Source: Porticoccaceae bacterium
Lineage (GTDB): Bacteria; Pseudomonadota; Gammaproteobacteria; Pseudomonadales; Porticoccaceae
Length of the DNA stretch: 8,847 bases
Reading direction: 5' to 3'
Assembly (NCBI GenBank): GCA_023255165.1
Contig: JALRJD010000151.1
Location: forward strand, 1-8,847
Positions 1-6,062 of the stretch are shown here, piece after piece; position 1 is the first letter of the stretch; each line of letters opens with the position of its first letter. The notes under the pieces were generated by a model. The model was given only the letters and a program-made list of their open reading frames with translations, searched no databases and was not told where the DNA came from. A program made the translations under genes and the position numbers.

Positions 1-68
1 GCTGGTCGACAACACAATGTATGGCATCCTTGACCCGCTGCGAGCCATACATTGTGTTGTCGACCAGC
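1..68. repeat. Perfect 25-bp inverted repeat inside rlmL, touching the window edge
   Basis: Bases 1-25 are the exact reverse complement of bases 44-68, with an 18-nt spacer at 26-43. The outer end of the left arm is base 1, so the arm may continue outside. A perfect 25-bp palindrome is not expected inside a conserved coding sequence. The right arm fits conserved RlmL coding; the left arm is where the protein departs from the family pattern. This suggests a fold-back join at the GCCAT/ATGGC microhomology rather than a regulatory hairpin, but a true sequence cannot be excluded. Confidence 0.9.
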
Positions 69-385
69 CGCGAGGTTCCGATAAAATCGATGGCGATGGT
101 TTCATTGCTGGAGAATTGGGTCTCCCAGGGAATATCGTTGCACTCTTGATATAGCTGATCAGCCTCATCCAGACTGAATTGATGCAGCGGCATCAACACC
201 CGATTGGCCAACCGCGACCAGAGGCACGCTCTGTAGGCCAGTTCGAGGGAACCTTCGAAGTGCACAGCGGCAACGGTCTCCCTGGTGCTCTCGGCGCCGA
301 GCGCCAGCAGTTCCTGGGCGAGAAGCTGTTCCAATCCTTTCGGACAGGTTGCCAACCATGCTTGATTAACTGACGCTGAGGACAA
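1..385 (-). CDS. rlmL: 23S rRNA (guanine) methyltransferase RlmL/RlmKL, N-terminal part, runs off the window
   Basis: The minus strand reads open from a TTG codon at 385 to base 1, about 128 codons, so the 3' part is missing. The product has the family's N-terminal pattern: ATCPKGLEQLLAQEL, then CLWSRLANRVLMPL, then LVDNTMYGSQRVKDAI. This matches the THUMP-containing start of RlmL, which in E. coli makes m2G2445 in 23S rRNA, with the fused RlmK domain making m7G2069. It acts in the cytoplasm on the assembling large subunit. I chose the TTG because AAAGGG lies 8 nt upstream (plus 394-399) and the first in-frame ATG falls inside the conserved region. After KDAI the family usually continues VD; here HCV comes between, where the inverted repeat at the window edge begins, so the last 8 or so codons may not be genuine. 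It is divergent from rmf, a fitting neighbour since both act on ribosomes. Confidence 0.87.
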   Translation of the reverse strand, partial: MSSASVNQAWLATCPKGLEQLLAQELLALGAESTRETVAAVHFEGSLELAYRACLWSRLANRVLMPLHQFSLDEADQLYQECNDIPWETQFSSNETIAIDFIGTSRLVDNTMYGSQRVKDAIHCVVDQ

Positions 386-393
386 AATAATAA

Positions 394-399
394 CCCTTT
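394..399 (-). promoter_or_regulatory. Ribosome binding site that decides the rlmL TTG start
   Basis: On the minus strand AAAGGG lies 8 nt before the TTG at 383-385. It is the only good Shine-Dalgarno match in front of the conserved N-terminus, and no in-frame ATG or GTG is available there. Confidence 0.6.
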
Positions 400-521
400 G
401 ATTACCTGGAGTAATAAAACGCGCGCTGGATAGACAAACAAAATCTTCGACACAGCCGATGGATTTTGTTCCACTGTAACAAGCGCGCAAAACGGCGCTT
501 ATCATATCGCTCTTTACACAT

Positions 522-579
522 TTTTGTTTGCTAAAAACTGCCCCAGGCAGAATTGTTTGATAAGAACTGCCCTCGGCAG
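522..579 (+). repeat. Two tandem 29-bp units with stem-loops in the rmf leader
   Basis: Unit 1 is 522-550 and unit 2 is 551-579; they agree at 23 of 29 positions, sharing TTGTTTG, TAA and AACTGCCC..GGCAG. Each ends in a short stem-loop, CTGCC-NNN-GGCAG, at 538-550 (loop CCA) and 567-579 (loop CTC). A degenerate third start (ATTGTT) follows at 580. The repeats lie 51-108 nt before the rmf GTG, so they are in the leader RNA or at the promoter. A conserved RNA motif has been described upstream of rmf in Pseudomonas; I cannot say that this is the same motif. Confidence 0.75.
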
Positions 580-629
580 ATTGTTCAAGCCGAGCGACAG
601 ATTCCTAAATAAACCGTTAGGAGATATAA

Positions 630-836
630 GTGAAAAAGCATAAGAAAAACATGGAACACCGTTCATTCGTAAAAGGTTATCAAGCTGCAGTTCAAGGACG
701 CTCCCTCGCAGTACTCCCCTACCAGGAAAATTCACCCATGGCCTTTCACTGGGCACGCGGTTGGCGAGAAGGACGCGAAGATTATTGGAATGGGTTTAAT
801 CAGTACTCATTCCAGCAGAAAGCGGCGAGTCTGTAA
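630..836 (+). CDS. rmf: Ribosome modulation factor (ribosome hibernation)
   Basis: This 68-residue basic protein carries the Rmf pattern: a lysine-rich start, GYQAAVQGRS at about residues 16-25, PYQ at 30-32, then WARGWREGREDYW at about 41-53. In E. coli Rmf binds the 30S subunit in stationary phase and pairs 70S ribosomes into inactive 100S dimers. It is somewhat longer than the 55-residue E. coli protein, the excess being a C-terminal tail rich in Q, N and A, as in longer pseudomonad versions. The GTG start is preferred because TAGGAGA sits at 618-624 with 5 nt between; the ATG at 651 would cut into the basic N-terminus and has no such site. It stands alone between its own leader and an intrinsic terminator, divergent from rlmL. 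Growth-phase control is expected from the family, not shown here. Confidence 0.93.
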   Translation: MKKHKKNMEHRSFVKGYQAAVQGRSLAVLPYQENSPMAFHWARGWREGREDYWNGFNQYSFQQKAASL

Positions 837-960
837 GCGAACTCCGCCAGACAAAATTCACTAACGATCAGTCTTAATATCGATAAGACCAGCAGTAGCA
901 AGTCAATTAAACATTAAACAGGAATTTATCCTGTTTCCGGCTCACCAAAAGAGCCACCAC
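837..960 (+). other. Structured trailer of rmf, possibly a small RNA
   Basis: No gene is seen. Three stem-loops precede the terminator on the plus strand: GTCTTA/TAAGAC at 871-889; AAACAGGA/TCCTGTTT with loop ATTTA at 916-936; and GGCTC/GAGCC at 939-955. The rmf mRNA would thus have an unusually long, folded 3' end of about 160 nt, or a separate small RNA lies here. I see no clear promoter for the latter. Confidence 0.5.
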
Positions 961-997
961 AATGGCCGTAGCTCAATAACAGCTGCGGCCATTTTTT
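961..997 (+). terminator. Intrinsic terminator downstream of rmf
   Basis: AATGGCCGTAGCT (961-973) pairs with AGCTGCGGCCATT (981-993), 13 pairs including one G-U, around a 7-nt loop, and runs into a six-T tract at 992-997. The T tract is only on the plus strand, so it serves rmf; the fructokinase gene ending at 1025 on the other strand gets the stem without a U tract. Confidence 0.9.
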
Positions 998-1024
998 ATG
1001 GGGCCATGCTTTCCACACAGCTTT

Positions 1025-1927
1025 TTAATCCGCTCGTTGCTCACCAGCACTGATTGCCATCGCCAAGGCGCCCATCTCTCCCGAATTGCCAGGCAATCCG
1101 GGCGCAACAATGTATTCGTCAAGCGCGATCGCGGGCAGCATATAGCCGCTCATCAAGCCCTCGAATTTCGATCTGATCAAGGGAAACAGATGCACCTGAT
1201 CCATCACGCCACCACCGAGAATAATTCTCTGCGGCGAGTAACTCATGGCGATATTCACACACATCAACGCAAGATAATCAGCCTCCAGATCCCAGGCTGG
1301 ATGATCCTCAGGCAATGTCACGGCGCTGCAATTCCAGCGTGCCTCAATGGCAGGGCCCGAGGCCAAGCCTTCGAGACAGTCACCATGAAAAGCGCAGTGC
1401 CCTGCAAAGGAATCTGTCTCTGTTTTGCGCGGCAACCGCATGTGACCCAGTTCGGGATGAACCATGCCGGTCAATGGTTTGCCGCCGACAAATACTCCGC
1501 CTCCAATCCCTGTTCCGATAGTGACATAAACAAAATCGGTGATGTTTTGCGCCGCGCCGTACAGATGCTCACCGAGTGCGGAACCATTGACGTCGGTATC
1601 AAAGCCAACTGGCATGTTCAGCTCGCGTTGAAAGTAGCCGGCAATCTCGGTATTTGACCAGTGCGGTTTGGGTGTGGCGGTGATATAGCCATAACTCGGC
1701 GATCCGCGCTGCAGGTCCAGGGGACCAAAACAGGCAATACCCAACCCCGACAACGGCCCAAGATCGACACTCTGCTGACGAAAAAAGTCGCAAACCTGAG
1801 TCAAGGTTTCCGCGGGAGAGGTGGTTACGATCTTGGTTCGGGCAAGAATATTACGCGGGTCTGTGCCCACAACGCAGTTAAATTTGGTGCCCCCGGCTTC
1901 GATGCCAGCGTAGAGTTTTTGGGTCAT
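1025..1927 (-). CDS. ROK-family fructokinase, zinc-containing type
   Basis: This is a 300-residue sugar kinase of the ROK family. Residues 8-16, GIEAGGTKF, form the N-terminal ATP phosphate loop. DTDVNGSALGE (110-120) contains the catalytic aspartate D112. GTGIGGG lies at 138-144. HPELGHMR followed by HCAFHGDCLEGLASGPAI gives the structural zinc ligands H162, C178, H181 and C184. This H..C-x2-H-x2-C arrangement resembles Bacillus YdhR/GmuE fructokinases, so ATP-dependent fructose to fructose-6-phosphate in the cytoplasm is the best call; mannose could also be a substrate. The ATG at 1927 (MTQKLYAG) is chosen over the GTG at 1939 because the family starts just before this point and GGAAA stands 5 nt before it. 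It follows the GH68-like gene by 46 bp on the same strand, so they are probably co-transcribed, and it would handle the fructose that enzyme releases. Confidence 0.88.
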   Translation of the reverse strand: MTQKLYAGIEAGGTKFNCVVGTDPRNILARTKIVTTSPAETLTQVCDFFRQQSVDLGPLSGLGIACFGPLDLQRGSPSYGYITATPKPHWSNTEIAGYFQRELNMPVGFDTDVNGSALGEHLYGAAQNITDFVYVTIGTGIGGGVFVGGKPLTGMVHPELGHMRLPRKTETDSFAGHCAFHGDCLEGLASGPAIEARWNCSAVTLPEDHPAWDLEADYLALMCVNIAMSYSPQRIILGGGVMDQVHLFPLIRSKFEGLMSGYMLPAIALDEYIVAPGLPGNSGEMGALAMAISAGEQRAD

Positions 1928-1973
1928 GGAAATTTCCACTACAGATTGTCAATTGATCTGGCGGCCAATTCTG

Positions 1974-3140
1974 CTAGCGCTTAATGCTGGCCGTTGCCAA
2001 ATCCAGATAAAATGTCTCACCAATGGTAAAGGCCTCTGCCGGATCGACGGTGCCGGTGCGCGGCGAGATACACAGCATACGATTATTGGCAAAGTCTGTC
2101 TGCAAGACCGTCATGCCAAATAGCCCCTCGGAACCCTTGATAGCACTATTGTCACCCGCGGCAATTTGCCATGGACCTCGCAGCGACGCCGATTTGTAAA
2201 GGCGAATAGTTTTATCCACTTCGCTATCGGGCTGGCCCTCGAAGATTCTGTTACAACTGGAGACGATCAGATAACAGGTTCCGGTTGAATCGTCGCAGTA
2301 AACCTTTGGCAGCTCGGCCTGAGTAAACTTTTCGCCGTCGGGCAGACTCATGGGTGGATAGAGCGTTTCGAGACTGTAGCCACTGTCGCCACCAGCGATC
2401 AAGCCATCTTTAATCAAGCCATGGGCGACCACACCAACACAGGGGCCAGTTTTTGCTGCCCAAAAAGCATGGATGTGGTTATCGCTGTCCACAAAGATAA
2501 AGGGGTCGCGCCACGCCATAACCGGGCCGCCCTCTTCGCCGTCGTTGCTACCAAGCGTATCTGGCCCATCAAGGTAATAACCGAGGCCAAGTATCTGCTC
2601 TCTGTCTCGCAGTGGACAGGACAGCGGGCTGGGCAATACAGAGCCCACAGAGTAGCCATCAGCGGATAGACCCAGAGAGATATTCTGCAGGTAACGACGC
2701 GTGTCATCGATTTCGAAAATGCCGGTAAAACCGGCTATCTTGGCGCCACCTGGCAACGCGGCAATGGAGCCACTCCAAATATTGCGCGCATCGTGCCCGT
2801 CAATGGCGTTGCCTGACTGTTGAAAACAGCCTTCATCCTTCCAGCTAGCACCGAGGTCCAGCGAGGAAAAATGACGTATATGAAATGGGTAGTTGTCTTT
2901 CTCGGCGGGCAATAATGGCTCACCGTCTGGTTTGGTACGCGAAATGGCCAAACAATAGAGATGCAGCGTTTCCTGTTCCTGGTAGGACCAGGCATCCCAG
3001 AGAAAGAGCTCTGGATGCACGATCGCCCCCTTGAATATCTGACCTTGAGTCAGCGGAGCAAGCAAGCGTTGGTCAATCATTTGTGCGATTCCAGATAATG
3101 TCGATTGTTGATGTGCTGTGTATTGCGCTGCGGCAACCAC
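1974..3140 (-). CDS. GH68-like beta-fructosidase, cytoplasmic (sucrose or fructo-oligosaccharide)
   Basis: This 388-residue protein shows the clan GH-J fructosidase pattern in GH68 form. LWDAW (47-51) carries the presumed nucleophile D49; IWSGS is at 121-125; AWRDP (209-213) carries the transition-state stabiliser D212; and AELPKV (275-280) carries the presumed acid/base E276. The GH32 nucleophile motif (WMNDPNG) is absent. GH68 enzymes such as levansucrase cleave sucrose and transfer fructose to water or to a growing chain. Most are exported and well over 400 residues; this one is shorter and has no signal peptide, so it should act inside the cell as a sucrase or fructosidase. The start is uncertain: the GTG at 3140 keeps a likely helix before the core but has a weak ribosome site; the ATG at 3080 would give 368 residues and still keep the whole core. 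It precedes the fructokinase, with the receptor's terminator just upstream. Confidence 0.8.
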   Translation of the reverse strand: MVAAAQYTAHQQSTLSGIAQMIDQRLLAPLTQGQIFKGAIVHPELFLWDAWSYQEQETLHLYCLAISRTKPDGEPLLPAEKDNYPFHIRHFSSLDLGASWKDEGCFQQSGNAIDGHDARNIWSGSIAALPGGAKIAGFTGIFEIDDTRRYLQNISLGLSADGYSVGSVLPSPLSCPLRDREQILGLGYYLDGPDTLGSNDGEEGGPVMAWRDPFIFVDSDNHIHAFWAAKTGPCVGVVAHGLIKDGLIAGGDSGYSLETLYPPMSLPDGEKFTQAELPKVYCDDSTGTCYLIVSSCNRIFEGQPDSEVDKTIRLYKSASLRGPWQIAAGDNSAIKGSEGLFGMTVLQTDFANNRMLCISPRTGTVDPAEAFTIGETFYLDLATASIKR

Positions 3141-3166
3141 ATATTAATCACGGCAAAGTCACTGCT

Positions 3167-3205
3167 AAAAAAGAAAGGGCTGGGCGAAAATCCGCCCAAC
3201 CCTTT
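3167..3205 (-). terminator. Intrinsic terminator of the TonB-dependent receptor gene
   Basis: Read on the minus strand, AAAGGGTTGGGCG (3205-3193) pairs with CGCCCAGCCCTTT (3186-3174), 13 pairs including one G-U, around a 6-nt loop, followed by C and six T (3172-3167). It begins 8 nt after the receptor stop codon. It should separate the receptor transcript from the GH68-like/fructokinase pair, unless read-through occurs. Confidence 0.9.
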
Positions 3206-3213
3206 ATCGTGCT

Positions 3214-5646
3214 TTAGAAGCTGTACTTCAATGCCAGCTCTGCAGTGCGTCCAGCGATTGAGCGTGCGCGAATATAGCCAGCGCCGTCAATTGTTGAAGC
3301 CGAAGAGCCTTCCATTTCAGTCATACCAATTTCATCGGTAACGTTGTTAACTGACACTTGCAACTGCAAGCCTTCCGCCAGTTTAAAGTCACCAAACAGA
3401 TTGATATAGGTGTAGCCGTCCATCACAAAGGCATTGTCGTCCTGGCTGTACGAATCACCTGTGCCGATCAGAGTAGCGCCAACATAGTGATCACCAAACT
3501 GGTAGCTGGGAGACAGGCTCCACACAAAGTCAGCTTGACGACGTGGCGTGTTGCCAATCAGGTCCGCATTGTTGGACGAAACAATTTCAGCGTCCGTCCA
3601 GGTCATGCTGCCGCGCACATTGATCGCACCAAACTGCGCATTACCTTCAACTTCCAGGCCCAGAGACTCATAACCACGAACGCGTGCTGCGCCGCCACCA
3701 GTCACTTCAGAGTTCACATCGTCGGTTTCAACATAGAACAGCGTAGTGAACAGGCTGTAGTTGTCGCGATCCAGCTTGGCGCCCAACTCGAATGAAGAGA
3801 GCTCGTTCTCAACAGAACCTTCTTTCGCGGTTCCATTGACATAGTAGCCGCCATCACCCAAACGGTCAGCATTGACACGCGAACCCTGAGAGATGCTGCC
3901 GAACAGTGCCAGCTCGTCGCTCATTTTGTAGTTTGCTGCCAACGAGTAAGACATGTAACCCCAGTCATACTCAAACGCCGAACCAGTGGTGCCTGCGCTA
4001 TTCAGGAAAGTGACATAGGTTTCAGCCAGTTGACCAACGCTGGTTCCGTCATTGTTGAGGTCAGCCGCAACAGTGGTTCCACCGGAGTAATGGCCAGTTG
4101 CTTCACCGTCGTCGTAACGAATGCTGGCATCGATTGTCAGGTTGTCGGAGAGATTGGCATTCAGAGCAACATACAGTGCATTCAAATCCGCTTCCAGAGC
4201 AGTGTCGCGTGTACAGCAACCGCCCCAGTCAGGCGCGCCGTAAGCGAGCTGGCCGTTTTCGGTCAACTGAACACCGTCGGCAAATACATTCATCAGGCGG
4301 GCTTTGTTCGACACATCCTGAACAAATGTCTGCCAGTACCAATTAACGTCAATTTCCTGGGTTGCTTTGTAGAAACCAACGGTAACCGACATATCATCAA
4401 AGGTCTTGGTCAGCTGCAGATCGTTGGTAAAGTTATCCAGGCTCTCAAGATCGTTGTCAAAGGTACGGATATTCTGAATCAGACCATTTCCATTGAGGTT
4501 GGCCAACTCGGAAGCCGTCAATTCAACACCGGCATTGGCGCCGGAGACATAGGCCAGACCGTTGGCGCCAGTGCCGCCCAGCGCAGCAGCGGAAATGCCA
4601 GCCACATTGGATGCACTACCGATATCGGCCGTGAAAGCACCAAAGAAAGTACCAGAGTTCTGGCTGTAGCGGAACTTCTCAGTCAGCGTCAAACCATCGG
4701 ATAGATCCATCACAAATTCAGCGCCGATCGAAGTCGACTCGCTGTGGTTGCCGTTATCGATACCGCTGCGACGACCGCCGCCCGTTGCACCAACACTCAA
4801 CACATCGCGCAGATCGTTGGAGATATTGGATGCTGAACCAGCGTCAAAACCGCGGATGCTGTCCTGAGACGCAGTCATTGGCATTGGCAGGTAAGTGGGA
4901 ACGCTGTCGTTCAAGTACTTGGCATACAAGCGGAAGTAGCCATTTTCGAACTCACGCGTCAGGTTGGCTTTGATCTGGCCGCCTTTAGAGGCGTTAAAGC
5001 CAACTTCACGAGCGCCTTCACCTTCGCGGTAAAAACCACCAACATGGAAACGCCAATCTTCATTGAGTGCGCCGCCATAATCAAAACTGGCTTTAAACAG
5101 ATCGTAATCAAGGCCGGTAGATACCGTTACGCTGCCACCCTCTTCTTCACCGGTCTTGCTGATAAAGTTGATAACACCGGCAGGTGCGTTGCTTGCCAGC
5201 GTTGCAGCGGAGCTGCCTTTCAACACTTCCACGCGCTGCAGTGAATCGTCGATACGCAAAAACTGGTCAGCAGTTCCAACAATAATGTCGCCAAACTGAA
5301 GAATCGGCATGCCGTCTTCCTGCAGCTGAACAAACTTGGAACCACCAGCAGCGATGGGCACACCGCGTACGGCGATATTGGTATTGCCTTCACCAGCGGA
5401 TGACTCGGAACGTACACCGGGAATTGCACGCAGCACTTCGGCGGCAGAACGTGGCGCCAGCTTGGCGACTTCGTCTGAGCTCAAAGTGTTGATCGAAACG
5501 GTTGATTCGAACTTCGAAACGCCGCTGCCGGGCTTGCCGGTAACAATGATTTCATCAAGCGTTCCCGCCATCGCTGGCAGGGACTGACCGAGAGCCAACG
5601 CTCCGGCAATAGATAGTGCAATAGTGGTTTTTTCAAATTTAATCAT
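3214..5646 (-). CDS. TonB-dependent outer-membrane receptor, probably for a fructose-containing saccharide
   Basis: The 810-residue protein has a signal peptide at 1-27 (MIKFEK, a hydrophobic stretch, then AMA before the cut) and a TonB box at once after it, DEIIVTG (31-37). A plug domain covers about 43-168, with EVLRAIPGVR, IAVRGVP, QRVEVLKGSSA and APAGVINFISKTG. The rest is a 22-strand-type beta barrel ending in LALKYSF with the terminal phenylalanine of outer-membrane proteins. Such receptors import substrates too large or scarce for porins, using the proton-motive force through TonB-ExbBD. The sugar role is inferred from the neighbours: a GH68-like enzyme, fructokinase, MFS transporter and LacI regulator. 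The ATG at 5646 is chosen over the TTG at 5658: it starts a clean signal peptide and has GGGGG 5 nt upstream. Two adjacent cysteines at 477-478 are unusual. Twin operators lie about 200 bp upstream. Confidence 0.92.
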   Translation of the reverse strand: MIKFEKTTIALSIAGALALGQSLPAMAGTLDEIIVTGKPGSGVSKFESTVSINTLSSDEVAKLAPRSAAEVLRAIPGVRSESSAGEGNTNIAVRGVPIAAGGSKFVQLQEDGMPILQFGDIIVGTADQFLRIDDSLQRVEVLKGSSAATLASNAPAGVINFISKTGEEEGGSVTVSTGLDYDLFKASFDYGGALNEDWRFHVGGFYREGEGAREVGFNASKGGQIKANLTREFENGYFRLYAKYLNDSVPTYLPMPMTASQDSIRGFDAGSASNISNDLRDVLSVGATGGGRRSGIDNGNHSESTSIGAEFVMDLSDGLTLTEKFRYSQNSGTFFGAFTADIGSASNVAGISAAALGGTGANGLAYVSGANAGVELTASELANLNGNGLIQNIRTFDNDLESLDNFTNDLQLTKTFDDMSVTVGFYKATQEIDVNWYWQTFVQDVSNKARLMNVFADGVQLTENGQLAYGAPDWGGCCTRDTALEADLNALYVALNANLSDNLTIDASIRYDDGEATGHYSGGTTVAADLNNDGTSVGQLAETYVTFLNSAGTTGSAFEYDWGYMSYSLAANYKMSDELALFGSISQGSRVNADRLGDGGYYVNGTAKEGSVENELSSFELGAKLDRDNYSLFTTLFYVETDDVNSEVTGGGAARVRGYESLGLEVEGNAQFGAINVRGSMTWTDAEIVSSNNADLIGNTPRRQADFVWSLSPSYQFGDHYVGATLIGTGDSYSQDDNAFVMDGYTYINLFGDFKLAEGLQLQVSVNNVTDEIGMTEMEGSSASTIDGAGYIRARSIAGRTAELALKYSF

Positions 5647-5834
5647 GACTTCCCCCAATTATTTATTGATGCATGTGGCAACCTCTGCCAACACACAGAG
5701 CGGTATAACTGCGTCTTTTAATGCGGACAAACTTTTTGTTTGCCTGGCCAACATTTAGCCTATTTTCTGCACCTATGACGTATTTCCGGTGAATTTTTTA
5801 GATCAGCTTCACAATTAAATCCACCTTGGGGAGC

Positions 5835-5864
5835 ATTAAAACCTCAAATTGCAATCGTTTGCAA
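5835..5864 (-). promoter_or_regulatory. Candidate promoter of the receptor gene, overlapped by the operator
   Basis: On the minus strand, TTGCAA (5864-5859) and TTTAAT (5840-5835) are 18 bp apart and fit -35 and -10 hexamers at 4 and 5 of 6 positions. The -35 is the end of the promoter-proximal operator, so a bound repressor would block polymerase. The start would be near 5828. Confidence 0.5.
5849..5864. promoter_or_regulatory. LacI-type operator O1 before the receptor gene
   Basis: TTGCAATCGTTTGCAA is a nearly perfect 16-bp palindrome centred on CG, with one mismatched pair. It has the GCAAWCGWTTGC core common for LacI-family repressors. It lies between -35 and -10 of the receptor promoter candidate. 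The likely partner is the repressor encoded at 6063-7157. Confidence 0.82.
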
Positions 5865-5869
5865 GTATT

Positions 5870-5885
5870 TTTCAAACGATTGCAT
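5870..5885. promoter_or_regulatory. LacI-type operator O2 before the receptor gene
   Basis: TTTCAAACGATTGCAT shares the core with O1 in opposite orientation. The two centres are 21 bp apart, about two helical turns, so two repressor dimers would lie on the same DNA face. Together they form 12-bp perfect inverted arms at 5850-5861 and 5873-5884 with an 11-nt spacer. Confidence 0.75.
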
Positions 5886-6062
5886 AAATCCGTTAGCTGC
5901 TGGCATTCAGGACAAAAGCCAGTAATCGAGATTTAAATAACACGGCACAGCAGCCATTGGAGACGGCGCTATTGGAAGCAGAAACTGCCCAGAAAACGGG
6001 TAATCACAAACGGTGGAATAAGCGATGCGACAGGGCCAGAGGGCGTTTTAGTTAAGGCTCAT

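Larger units (their letters stand above)
386..629. other. Divergent control region between rlmL and rmf
   Basis: These 244 bases separate the two divergent starts and hold no gene. Towards rlmL, TTGTTT, a 17-bp gap and TTTATT (roughly plus 409-437) is a weak promoter candidate. Towards rmf, TGCTAAAAACT at 529-539 looks like an extended -10 element of the kind used by stationary-phase sigma factor, but no good -35 stands at the usual distance. A further inverted repeat, AAGCGC/GCGCTT, is at 481-500. The tandem stem-loop units are listed separately. Both promoter guesses are weak. Confidence 0.4.
5647..6062. other. Control region between the LacI gene and the receptor gene
   Basis: No gene is seen in these 416 bases. 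The twin operators and a promoter candidate lie at 5835-5885. If that promoter is used, the receptor mRNA has a leader of about 180 nt; the leader holds a small stem-loop TGGCA/TGCCA at 5676-5690, some 30 nt before the start codon. A second weak promoter candidate on the minus strand is TTGTCC ... TATACC around 5701-5730. From 5890 to 6062 I see no clear terminator for the LacI gene, only a 5-bp stem CTGGC/GCCAG near 5899-5922 without a T tract, so some read-through into the receptor is possible. Confidence 0.5.

Noticed and set aside
193..474. Minus-strand open frame of 93 codons
   Set aside because: It is in another frame of rlmL; the overlapping frame from 385 gives clear RlmL motifs.
522..579. 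CRISPR array
   Set aside because: Only two imperfect units directly abutting, with no spacers and no cas genes.
961..993. Two-way terminator also serving the fructokinase gene
   Set aside because: On the minus strand the stem is followed by GTGGTGG, with no T tract, so termination in that direction is not supported.
998..1657. Plus-strand open frame of 219 codons
   Set aside because: Antisense shadow of the fructokinase gene, with no recognisable motif and no ribosome site of note.
4030..4704. Plus-strand open frame of 224 codons
   Set aside because: Antisense to the receptor barrel; its composition mirrors the receptor codons.
5647..5658. Receptor start at the TTG at 5658
   Set aside because: The ATG at 5646 gives a standard signal peptide start and has its own ribosome site, which would lie within the longer reading.
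5799..5816. CRP-type site in the receptor leader
   Set aside because: Only one half (TGTGA on the minus strand) fits; the other half is TCTAA, and the place is downstream of the best promoter candidate.
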